Made by a program: the position numbers and the translations under genes. Shown here one piece after another: positions 38,265-45,944 of a stretch of 64,000 nucleotides of DNA. The stretch is taken from contig JAHQIY010000021.1 in assembly GCA_019054805.1 (NCBI GenBank), forward strand, positions 876,001-940,000, written 5' to 3'. How positions within the stretch are numbered: position 1 is the stretch's first letter; each line of letters starts with the position of its first letter. This DNA is from Brachionus manjavacas (taxonomy: Eukaryota; Rotifera; Eurotatoria; Ploima; Brachionidae). Below the pieces are notes generated by a model. The model had not been told where the DNA came from and searched no databases. It saw nothing but the letters and a program-made list of their open reading frames with translations.

Positions 38265-39263
38265 TTGCCAAACTGCAAAACTTTAATGGTAGACAGTGCA
38301 TCTGCCAATATTAAATTAGTTAAGTTTATTGTACAACATTTTAATACTTTAAATATAGCTTACGTGCAAAAACTTATACGCACTGGCTTTATTAAGGTTA
38401 ATACTAAAAAAGTAAAAGTAGACTACATAACCGCTTTAAACGACACTGTTTACATTAATTTAAATGTAATTAATAATTTTAATGCCACTAAGCCTGTAAA
38501 AAAAATTATAGATATTAGCATTTACAAGCATATTATTAAAGAAATTAAAAATAACATTATTTACCAAGATAACGATATAGTGGCTATTAACAAACCCGCA
38601 GGGCTTGCAGTACAAGGAGGTTCTGGTGTGGTTTTTAGCTTAGCTAATGCACTTAATAACCACATTGTGGCAAACACTAACTTACACATTGTACACAGGT
38701 TAGATAAAGAAACCAGCGGGGTGTTGTTACTGGCAAAAAACAAAGATGTTGCTAATTATTTATTTAATCTATTTAAAAATAAAGAAATTACCAAAATCTA
38801 TAATGCTATTATTACCTACAACAATATAACTGCAAACAGTGGCGTTATAAACGCTAGTTTATTAAAAACTACTGTAAGCAACCAAAAAAATGCAAACCAC
38901 GCACAATATGAAAATACTAAAGAGCAAGTAATAGTAGACGAACAAGGAAAACCAAGCGTTACACACTATACCATACTTAAAAAAAATAGTAATTTTGCAT
39001 TAATGGAGTACAAACCGCTTACTGGTAGAACTCATCAGTTACGAGTACACACAAACTATGCTTTTAATGGTAGTATAATTGGCGATTACAAGTATGGTTT
39101 TTCTAAAAATTATATAAGTAATGCACTAAAGCAAGTAGATATTAAACGCATGTATTTACACGCCTACAATATTAAATTTATTAACCCACAAGGCAAGTTA
39201 ATAGATATTACCGCTAGCTTACCACATTATTTTAACCATGCGGTAGCCAGTATTTTTAATTAA
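38265..39263 (+). CDS. rluC: RluC/RluD-family 23S rRNA pseudouridine synthase
   Basis: 332 residues, TTG start with GAGAG upstream. An N-terminal S4-like RNA-binding domain (about 15-75) precedes the RluA-type catalytic domain. The active-site motif H-R-L-D-K-E-T-S-G-V-L-L-L-A holds the catalytic Asp147, and the later G-R-T-H-Q-L-R-V-H motif is intact. RluC modifies U955, U2504 and U2580 of 23S rRNA; the exact member (RluC or RluD) is not certain from sequence alone. It is convergent with yciB, with only 3 bp between the stop codons. Confidence 0.85.
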   Translation: MPNCKTLMVDSASANIKLVKFIVQHFNTLNIAYVQKLIRTGFIKVNTKKVKVDYITALNDTVYINLNVINNFNATKPVKKIIDISIYKHIIKEIKNNIIYQDNDIVAINKPAGLAVQGGSGVVFSLANALNNHIVANTNLHIVHRLDKETSGVLLLAKNKDVANYLFNLFKNKEITKIYNAIITYNNITANSGVINASLLKTTVSNQKNANHAQYENTKEQVIVDEQGKPSVTHYTILKKNSNFALMEYKPLTGRTHQLRVHTNYAFNGSIIGDYKYGFSKNYISNALKQVDIKRMYLHAYNIKFINPQGKLIDITASLPHYFNHAVASIFN

Positions 39264-39266
39264 ATA

Positions 39267-39824
39267 TTATTGCTTGTGTTTAGCAACAATAGGTATAATT
39301 ACTGCAGTAAACACTATTATTATAGCCATTATACCAAATACTTTAAAGTTTACCCAAAAGTTTGTGCTAAAATTACGCCATATAATTTCGTTAATTATTG
39401 CTAAGCATAAAAAAAACACTATCCAGCTAATTGTTAGTATTTTCCAACCTTTTGCGGTAATGTTAAAGTGGCTACTTAACATTAATTGCAAAAAGTTACG
39501 CTTTAATAACAAACCAATACTTAGTATTGTGGCAAGCAATACATACATTATGGTAACTTTTATTTTTATAAAACTATCGTTGTGTAAAAATATGGTTATG
39601 CCACCAAATATTGCCACTAATACAACGCTTACTAACGAAGCATAACTTACCTTTTTATTAATAAAATAAGTTAAAGCTAAATTTACTACGCTAAATACAA
39701 TTAGCACGCCAGTTGCCACATAAATATTATAGTATTTGTTGGCTATTAAAAATAGCAATAATGGTATAAACTCTGCCCATTCTGGGTATTTTTTAGCGGT
39801 TGGGGTGTTGTTGGGTGTTGTCAT
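39267..39824 (-). CDS. yciB: YciB/IspZ-family inner-membrane septation protein
   Basis: 185 residues with five or six hydrophobic helices. The pattern matches the IspZ/YciB family: an early E-F-I-P-L-L-L-F-type helix, N-D-S-F-I-K-I-K-V-T-I-M-Y in the middle, then a W-K-I-L-T-I-S-W-I-V-F-F helix and a conserved N-E-I-I-W-R. The family affects envelope integrity and cell division in enterobacteria and Shigella. The mechanism is unknown. It is 33 bp downstream of lipB in the same direction, and probably in one transcript with it. Confidence 0.8.
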   Translation of the reverse strand: MTTPNNTPTAKKYPEWAEFIPLLLFLIANKYYNIYVATGVLIVFSVVNLALTYFINKKVSYASLVSVVLVAIFGGITIFLHNDSFIKIKVTIMYVLLATILSIGLLLKRNFLQLMLSSHFNITAKGWKILTISWIVFFLCLAIINEIIWRNFSTNFWVNFKVFGIMAIIIVFTAVIIPIVAKHKQ

Positions 39825-39857
39825 TAATTTTTACTAATTTATTGTTTAGATATATTT

Positions 39858-40484
39858 TTATATTAAGCCAGTAAAATGTTTAGCAAATTTTTGCTGTAAA
39901 ATTTCATCTACCTGATTTAATGATACATTTATTTTTAACTGCTGTAAAGATGTTGTTTTAAACTGCAAACCGCAAGCATTAATATTATTAAACGGTTGTA
40001 GATTGTTATTTACATTTATTGCTATACCGTGGTAAGCAACCCATTTTTTTACCCTAATACCTATAGCACTAATTTTTTGTGGATTTTGCATACTGCCAAC
40101 CCATATACCGGTGGCGTTATTAATAGTAAAAGCATTAACATTAAAGTGGTTTAAAGTATCTATTACCCAGTTTTGTAGTGTGTTAATGTATAGGGCAATA
40201 TCTTTTTGTTTTAGCTTTAACATTAGGTATATTACCCGTTGTTGTGGATTATGAAAAGTAATTTGCCCGCCACGTTGGGTATTTATAATAGGAATATTAG
40301 TAGGGTTTACTATAATATCTTGCATATTAGCAGAAGTACCCTTGGTGTATACACTATGATGTTGCAAAAACCATACGGTATTGCTGGCGTTGTGGTTAAT
40401 TATTCTATTAACTTGGCGGTTCATAATATTTATAGCCTTAGTGTAGTTTATGGGGCTATGGGTAGTTTTAAAGTTAACTTGCAT
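39858..40484 (-). CDS. lipB: Octanoyl-[ACP]:protein octanoyltransferase LipB
   Basis: 208 residues, typical length. LipB moves octanoyl from acyl carrier protein to the lipoyl domains of the 2-oxoacid dehydrogenases and GcvH, as the first step of lipoate synthesis. The family block R-G-G-Q-I-T-F-H-N-P (residues 71-80), catalytic Lys137 (K-I-S-A-I-G) and acyl-accepting Cys171 (I-N-A-C-G-L) are all present. LipA is not in the window. The gene is divergent from mgtE, with 73 bp between the starts. Confidence 0.93.
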   Translation of the reverse strand: MQVNFKTTHSPINYTKAINIMNRQVNRIINHNASNTVWFLQHHSVYTKGTSANMQDIIVNPTNIPIINTQRGGQITFHNPQQRVIYLMLKLKQKDIALYINTLQNWVIDTLNHFNVNAFTINNATGIWVGSMQNPQKISAIGIRVKKWVAYHGIAINVNNNLQPFNNINACGLQFKTTSLQQLKINVSLNQVDEILQQKFAKHFTGLI

Positions 40485-40495
40485 ATATATTTTAA

Positions 40496-40523
40496 TTTGT
40501 TAAATTTATTTATATGGTATAAT
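40496..40523 (+). promoter_or_regulatory. Probable promoter of mgtE
   Basis: TTTGTT at 40496-40501, a 16-bp spacer and a consensus TATAAT at 40518-40523, 34 bp before the mgtE ATG. The -10 box is good; the -35 is weak. Confidence 0.4.
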
Positions 40524-40557
40524 TTTACTACATTTATTTAACTATAGCAAAATTTAC

Positions 40558-41940
40558 ATGAAATTTAGCACAGCCGAAAACAATGTTATTAATAAAATGC
40601 AACAACAAGCCTTAGCTTTATTGCATAGTAACGATACTGCTAAGTTAATTAACTTACTAAATACTATGCATCCTTCGGAATTAGTTTTTTTGCTAGAACT
40701 AGTAGAAGATCAAGACCGAACCGCATTGTTAAATATTTTAGACAATAACTTACTAAGCAATATTTTAATGTGGTTGCCTGCGTATTTAATTCAAGAAGCA
40801 ATAAACATTAAAGGTTTAGAAAATATAGTTGAAGTTATTAAACAAATTAAAGATGTTGATGCCCCATATTTAATTTTAAAAGACTTAGAAGACGAAGAAA
40901 AAAACGAAATTTTAAATAAGCTTTCGGTACAAGCAAAACGTGCGGTAGAACAAAAATTAAACTACCCTAAAGATAGTGCCGGTAGATTAATGCAAAGCTA
41001 TTTTGTTACCGTGCTAGATAATTGGACAGTTGCCAACGCTTTGCAATATTTAGAAGAATTAAAAAAAACTACATACGGCAGTAATATAGTTAATTTAACC
41101 GAAGTTTTTATTATTAACAAACAAGGTAAAGCCTGCGGTAGTGTAGATTTATACACTTTAATAACCAGCAATAAAGCCAGCCTTGTAACCGAAATAAAAA
41201 GCCCTAATTTTAAAACTATTAACACCCACCTAGACCAAGAAGAAGTAGCTTTAATTTTTAGAAACCGAGATTTTGTTTCTGCAGGCGTGGTAGACAATAA
41301 CAATGTATTAGTTGGTATTATTACTATAGATGATGTTGTAGACGTTATTTACAAAGAAGTAGAAGAAGATTTACTACTATTAAGTGGTGTTAACAAGCAT
41401 TATAACAATATTTATACTAGCTTGTTTTTTAAAGCTAATGCAAGGCTAAAATGGTTAGCTTTTAATTTTATAGAAGCCCTTACACTACCGTTTATTATTG
41501 CTATGTTCCATACGGTTATAGTTAAACATGTTATGGTTACTTCGTTAATTCAGTTTGTAGTGGCGTTAGGGGGCAATGCGGGGGCTCAAAGTTTATCGGT
41601 AACTATTAGGGGTTTAGCATTAAAATTAATTTCGCCTGCTAATGCTTATAAACAAATTTCTAAAGAACTATCTATTGCTATTATTAACGGCCTAATTTTA
41701 GGAATTATAGGTATATTTTGGGGTATAGTTTTTGGCGAAACTTGGATGTTTGGCGTAATTGCTTTTATGGCTGTTTTAATTAATGTTATAATGGGAACTT
41801 TTTTTGGCACGGCTTTTCCTATAATGTTTAAAAAGTTTGGTATAGACCCCGCCATTGCTTCTGCAATATTTACCACCACATTTACCGATATATGCGGTTA
41901 TTTTGTGGTTTTACTAATTGCTTCTATTTTACTTTCTTAG
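40558..41940 (+). CDS. mgtE: Magnesium transporter MgtE
   Basis: 460 residues with the full MgtE layout. An N-terminal helical domain (about 1-130) contains the family L-x-x-L-D/E repeats. Two CBS domains (about 135-260) sense cytosolic Mg(II). Five membrane helices (about 290-460) form the pore. The pore helix has the signature G-G-N-A-G-A-Q-S, and the last helices have D-P-A-I-A-S-A-I-F-T-T-T-F-T-D-I-C-G with the ion-binding Asp. No Mg(II)-responsive leader is visible in the short 5' region. Its 3' end overlaps the convergent lptF by 17 bp. Confidence 0.95.
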   Translation: MKFSTAENNVINKMQQQALALLHSNDTAKLINLLNTMHPSELVFLLELVEDQDRTALLNILDNNLLSNILMWLPAYLIQEAINIKGLENIVEVIKQIKDVDAPYLILKDLEDEEKNEILNKLSVQAKRAVEQKLNYPKDSAGRLMQSYFVTVLDNWTVANALQYLEELKKTTYGSNIVNLTEVFIINKQGKACGSVDLYTLITSNKASLVTEIKSPNFKTINTHLDQEEVALIFRNRDFVSAGVVDNNNVLVGIITIDDVVDVIYKEVEEDLLLLSGVNKHYNNIYTSLFFKANARLKWLAFNFIEALTLPFIIAMFHTVIVKHVMVTSLIQFVVALGGNAGAQSLSVTIRGLALKLISPANAYKQISKELSIAIINGLILGIIGIFWGIVFGETWMFGVIAFMAVLINVIMGTFFGTAFPIMFKKFGIDPAIASAIFTTTFTDICGYFVVLLIASILLS

Positions 41941-43042
41941 GTTTTGGGTTAGCTATTTTGTATAGGTAATATATGCTTAAACCTATAGGTAAAACCAACA
42001 ATATAAGTATTAACAACGGTATGTTATTAATAGTGTTGTTAGCCACAATAAACACAGTTTTTAATAACAAAAGCAACATTACTATTTTAGTATAAACTAA
42101 ACCTTGTGCTTGCCTAGTAAACTGCTGTTGTATTAAAAAATACATAGTGGTAAGTACAAAAAATATTGGTAATATTATAGCTAATACACGGTTTATAATT
42201 TCTTTTTGTATATCTAAAGTAAATTTACTAAATAAATTTTTATTGTTTTTAATTTTTTTTACGTAATCTACATTTTTATAATTAATTAAATCTTTGGCTG
42301 TAAACTCACGGGCTCGATTTTTTATTGCTATTGTGGTTTTTTTATTGTTTAAATTAATGGTATAACTACTTAAATTGGCAAACGATGTAGTGTTATAGCT
42401 ATCGTTAATTTCTTGCAGTACTACATCTTTTAATACCAGTACAATCTCGTTATTTTTGCTATCTATTTTGCCAGTTTGGGCAAACAATACAATAGGGCTG
42501 TTGCCAGAAACAAATTTAATTATTATTTCTTTAAGTACATCGCCATCTATACTTTTTACATAAAACGAAAAATTGTCTGATAATTGATTAAACCTAGAAA
42601 CTTCTACAGATTTTAAATTATAAGAGTTTTCTATATTGTTTTTAATAACACTATAGTTAATATAACTATTGGGTAATAAAAAATTGCTTATTACAAATAC
42701 GGCTAAACTTAGCAGTAATGCAAAAATTAAAGGCTGTAGTATTAGCTTAAAATAACTTACCCCAAAAGACATTATAGCAACAAGCTCTTGCGAGTGCAAC
42801 ATAGCAGACCACGTAATAATTAAGCTTATTGCTAAAATAAACGGCATAATTTCTACCCATAAATTTTGCATAGTTAAGCTAGATATATAAAACAATAAAC
42901 TTAACGGCAAACCCCTAGAACTAGTGGTTTCTACAAAGCGGGCAATTTGCATTAAAAACAATAAAAAAGATAACGCAAAAATGCCTATTAAAAAAGACAC
43001 TAAAAGTTTGTTAAAAAAATATAAAGATAATCGCTTAAACAT
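41924..43042 (-). CDS. lptF: LptF/LptG-family lipopolysaccharide export permease
   Basis: 372 residues with the YjgP/YjgQ architecture: three N-terminal membrane helices, a periplasmic jellyroll-like domain (about 130-270) and three C-terminal helices. LptF and LptG with ATPase LptB pull LPS out of the inner membrane. The start M-F-K-R-L-S-L-Y-F-F and the F-V-E-T-T-S-S-R-G-L-P loop fit the family. LptF and LptG are hard to tell apart by eye, and no second copy lies next to it, so the letter is tentative. It overlaps nadK by 8 bp, indicating coupling. Confidence 0.8.
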   Translation of the reverse strand: MFKRLSLYFFNKLLVSFLIGIFALSFLLFLMQIARFVETTSSRGLPLSLLFYISSLTMQNLWVEIMPFILAISLIITWSAMLHSQELVAIMSFGVSYFKLILQPLIFALLLSLAVFVISNFLLPNSYINYSVIKNNIENSYNLKSVEVSRFNQLSDNFSFYVKSIDGDVLKEIIIKFVSGNSPIVLFAQTGKIDSKNNEIVLVLKDVVLQEINDSYNTTSFANLSSYTINLNNKKTTIAIKNRAREFTAKDLINYKNVDYVKKIKNNKNLFSKFTLDIQKEIINRVLAIILPIFFVLTTMYFLIQQQFTRQAQGLVYTKIVMLLLLLKTVFIVANNTINNIPLLILILLVLPIGLSIYYLYKIANPKPKKVK

Positions 43043-43817
43043 TATTACTTTGCTGTTGTATAGTTAAAATTTTATGGTTTAATGTGTTAATTGAATTAAA
43101 CAACAGTGTAACAGGTAAATGTTTATTTAATATTACTTTTACTTTTTGCACTTTACCTAATTCTAAAAAATCGCTAAACAATTTAACCGATCTGTAGTTA
43201 GGCTTTAAAACATTAATATTAATAGTTAGTTTATCTGGCACGGTGGTGCCTTTGTAATTAATAGGGTTAAAAGTATTAATAGATGTAAGCGCTAAGCTAT
43301 TAGATTGTAAATCTAATATTTGCCCGCCACAGGCTCGGTTATAAGCAGTACTGCCCGAAGGCGTGGCTACTAAAACGCCGTCTCCTATTAATTTGTTTAT
43401 AATATTAGTTTTGCTAGAGCTAATTTCTAAATGTGCAGCGTAATGCGCACTGCGTAATAGGTAAATTTCGTTAAAAGCTAGGGCGTAGCGTGTAACGTTG
43501 TTTATATCTACAAATTGTGCCTGCAGTGGGTATATAGTGTTTTTTACTGCGTTGTTTATAATTTGGGTAACATTGCAAGTATTACTAAACAAAGGGTTTA
43601 ACATAAAGCCAACAGTACCACAATTTACACCGTAAATAGGTTTGTTTAGTAAGCAGTATTTATGCAACATTTTTAACAAAAAGCCGTCTCCGCCTAACAC
43701 TATTATTACATCGGCTTCTTTGGCACTGTAAAAACTACCAATTTGTTGTTTTATTATGTTAAACTGTTGCTTTGCTAAGGCACTAGCAGAGTGAACACAG
43801 CAAAATTTTGTATACAT
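43035..43817 (-). CDS. nadK: NAD kinase
   Basis: 260 residues. The enzyme phosphorylates NAD to NADP. The G-G-D-G motif is at residues 42-45, followed by the N-x-G-x-x-G-F-L-type motif (V-N-C-G-T-V-G-F-M-L). The second conserved block is G-D-G-V-L-V-A-T-P-S-G-S-T-A-Y-N-R-A-C-G-G. It is short, as in alphaproteobacterial NadK. The gene is divergent from chpT and translationally coupled to the permease gene downstream. Confidence 0.93.
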   Translation of the reverse strand: MYTKFCCVHSASALAKQQFNIIKQQIGSFYSAKEADVIIVLGGDGFLLKMLHKYCLLNKPIYGVNCGTVGFMLNPLFSNTCNVTQIINNAVKNTIYPLQAQFVDINNVTRYALAFNEIYLLRSAHYAAHLEISSSKTNIINKLIGDGVLVATPSGSTAYNRACGGQILDLQSNSLALTSINTFNPINYKGTTVPDKLTININVLKPNYRSVKLFSDFLELGKVQKVKVILNKHLPVTLLFNSINTLNHKILTIQQQSNNV

Positions 43818-43929
43818 AATTTTTATATATATTTTTTTTTATATTCTTGTTATAATAATACAATTATATATCTACAATTACAATTAAAATAGTTAAAGTT
43901 TTTTATAAGTACATATTTATAGGATTATT

Positions 43930-44577
43930 ATGAAAGTAAATTTTAGTTTGTTACAACTGCTTAGTTCTAAACTATGCCACGATTTAATTAGTCCGGCGGG
44001 TAGTATTACGTTTTCGTTATCTTTATTAAACGAAGACAAATCGTTAGACAACAAAGAAGCGTTAAACATTGCAATAGATAGTGCAGAAAGCTTGGCTTAT
44101 AAGTTATCTTACTTTAGAATGTGCCTAGGTGCCGCCAGCTTGGGTAAAGGCGAAATGGCGTTAGATAAAACTAAAGAATTACTAAAAGATTTATTTAAAG
44201 AAAAAGATATTAAAATTAATTTTTCTAAAGAGGTTAACGCAACTTTATTAACCATAGCAACCAGCGATAACCTAAAACTAATTTTAAATTTATTTTTAAT
44301 AGTGTTTTATACTATTCAGCGTACAGCCAGCATAGCGGTTTATGCCAAAGATTTAGGGGATAAAATAGGTTTTGCTGTAGTAGTAAAAGGCAGTGGTATT
44401 AAGTTGCGTTTAGATAGCATACAAGCCCTAAAAGGCGAAATTACCGAAGACGATGTAACCCCAAGCAACGTACACAGCTACTTTACTGTGCTACTAGCCA
44501 ACCACTTAAACGCTAAACTAGATGTTAGAGACAACATGCAAGACGAAGTGCAACTAGCTATTAGTTTTAATAAGTAG
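43930..44577 (+). CDS. chpT: Histidine phosphotransferase ChpT
   Basis: 215 residues. ChpT is the dimeric phosphotransferase that passes phosphate from CckA to CtrA (and CpdR) in alphaproteobacteria. Phosphoacceptor His17 lies in K-L-C-H-D-L-I-S-P-A-G, the family signature, in the first of two helices (about 5-70). A degenerate Bergerat-type domain (about 90-215), not expected to bind ATP, follows. An AGGA stretch precedes the ATG. cckA and ctrA are both within 11 kb, so the whole phosphorelay is in this window. The unknown two-gene module starts 39 bp downstream. Confidence 0.9.
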   Translation: MKVNFSLLQLLSSKLCHDLISPAGSITFSLSLLNEDKSLDNKEALNIAIDSAESLAYKLSYFRMCLGAASLGKGEMALDKTKELLKDLFKEKDIKINFSKEVNATLLTIATSDNLKLILNLFLIVFYTIQRTASIAVYAKDLGDKIGFAVVVKGSGIKLRLDSIQALKGEITEDDVTPSNVHSYFTVLLANHLNAKLDVRDNMQDEVQLAISFNK

Positions 44578-44616
44578 GTTTATTGTTTTTACATTAAGAT
44601 AGGAATTAAGAATAAA

Positions 44617-45126
44617 ATGACATACGAAGAATCTCAAGAGTTAATACAATGTAAAAAGTATATTAAATTTAGCGATCAATATACTTTAGATAGTGCAGAT
44701 CTAAATAAGACTATAGACTTAGAGTCACCAGATTATCCAGATATGCATTTTAAGCTATCTATAACTAATAGCAAAAAGTATATTTTTAAACTAAGTTTGC
44801 ATGTGTTTAGAAATGAAGATAAAATGGGATTATGTAGAGTAGATTTTTTTGGAAAACACAAAAACCCCTCCAATATAAATGACAATGTACCTGATATGTT
44901 AAAAAAATATATAGATAAATGGTTTGAATATGATGAACATCACATTCATTTTCAGGTAGATGGGTATAACAGCTTAGCTTGGGCTATGCCATTACTTGAT
45001 TTCAAAGACTTATCTTGTAATGTTATACAATGTAGAGAAGATTTTTATAACTTTATAATAAAATTTTTTAAATTTATTAATATTCAAACGCCAATCAACT
45101 TACCGCTTAATAAGGAGCTGTTATAA
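44617..45126 (+). CDS. DUF6978-like protein of unknown function (first gene of a two-gene module)
   Basis: 169 residues, soluble, no signal peptide. It begins M-T-Y-E-E-S-Q-E-L-I with a following K-K-Y-I. The middle strand region holds F-K-L-S-L-H-V-F-R and C-R-V-D-F-F-G-K-H-K-N-P, and a conserved-looking H-I-H-F-Q-V-D-G-Y-N-S-L-A-W-A-M-P-L segment lies near residue 110. From memory this matches the small family DUF6978, whose members often neighbour DUF1828 proteins; I could not check by search. It overlaps the next gene by one base (TAATG), so the two are translated together. AGGAAT precedes the ATG. The function is unknown; it may be an immunity or accessory partner. Confidence 0.6.
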   Translation: MTYEESQELIQCKKYIKFSDQYTLDSADLNKTIDLESPDYPDMHFKLSITNSKKYIFKLSLHVFRNEDKMGLCRVDFFGKHKNPSNINDNVPDMLKKYIDKWFEYDEHHIHFQVDGYNSLAWAMPLLDFKDLSCNVIQCREDFYNFIIKFFKFINIQTPINLPLNKELL

Positions 45127-45914
45127 TGGAATGGTTAGACAGAGAAATTAAAGATTATTATAAATTTTTACACAATAAAACTTGTATTAACAAAGATAAC
45201 AATACTAATTGGTTTCTTATTAGTACTCCTTTTTTAGGTGCCTTTAATGATACTATTGAGTTATTTGTTAAAAAAGAAGCTGGTTGTGATATAGTAATTA
45301 TTTCGGATGACGGCGTGACCTTATATAATTTAGACTTACAGGGCGTTAGTTTTTTTAAATCTCATAAACGTAAAAAATTATTAGAGCGAGTTATTAATAC
45401 TTATGGGTTAAAGCTAGTTGACAATGAAATACAAGTGTACACGACTATTGATAAATTTGTACAAAAAAAATATGATATGATAAGTGCAATCCAAGAAATT
45501 AATGCTTTTAATATTCTTAGTAAAAGTAATGTATCTTCTTTGTTTAAAGAAGACGTACAAACATACTTAGAAGAAAACAATATTATTTACACGCCTGAAT
45601 TTATATCTAAAGGTAAAACAGGGCTAGAGTTTACTTTTGATTTTCAAATAGCACGTAAAAATACAGAAATTGTTATTAAAGCTTTCAACTCAATAAATAT
45701 ACACAATTTATCAAGTTTTTTATTTTCGTGGGAAGACATTAAAGAAACTAGATCGAATATATCTAAAAAAGAGCTACAAGCTATAATGATAATAAATGAT
45801 ATTGAAAAATCTATTGGAAACGACTATATAACAGCAATTGAGAGCAAAAAAGCAAATTATATACCTTGGTCTAGAAGAAATGAAGCAGAATTTAAAAACC
45901 TAGTTTTACTTTAA
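45126..45914 (+). CDS. DUF1828/DUF1829-like protein of unknown function (second gene of a two-gene module)
   Basis: 262 residues, soluble. The N-terminal half (about 25-125) has the DUF1828-like pattern: a polar-then-hydrophobic strand, I-V-I-I-S-D-D-G-V-T-L-Y-N-L-D-L-Q-G-V, then R-K-K-L-L-E-R-V-I-N-T-Y-G-L and a Q-V-Y-T strand. The C-terminal half (about 150-260) resembles DUF1829, with F-T-F-D-F-Q-I-A and a K-x-x-N-S-I-N strand. Such proteins are often found in prophages, plasmids and genomic islands, and the fold is compatible with a nuclease-like or ligand-binding role, but no catalytic motif can be claimed. It is one-base coupled to the upstream gene and convergent with alaS. Confidence 0.62.
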   Translation: MEWLDREIKDYYKFLHNKTCINKDNNTNWFLISTPFLGAFNDTIELFVKKEAGCDIVIISDDGVTLYNLDLQGVSFFKSHKRKKLLERVINTYGLKLVDNEIQVYTTIDKFVQKKYDMISAIQEINAFNILSKSNVSSLFKEDVQTYLEENNIIYTPEFISKGKTGLEFTFDFQIARKNTEIVIKAFNSINIHNLSSFLFSWEDIKETRSNISKKELQAIMIINDIEKSIGNDYITAIESKKANYIPWSRRNEAEFKNLVLL

Positions 45915-45931
45915 GTAAAGCATATTTTTTT
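45905..45931 (+). terminator. Possible weak terminator after the DUF1828-like gene
   Basis: A 5-bp stem TTTAC/GTAAA that contains the stop codon, followed by seven Ts at 45925-45931. Short and AT-rich. Confidence 0.3.
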
Positions 45932-45944
45932 CTGCCTTAGCCCA

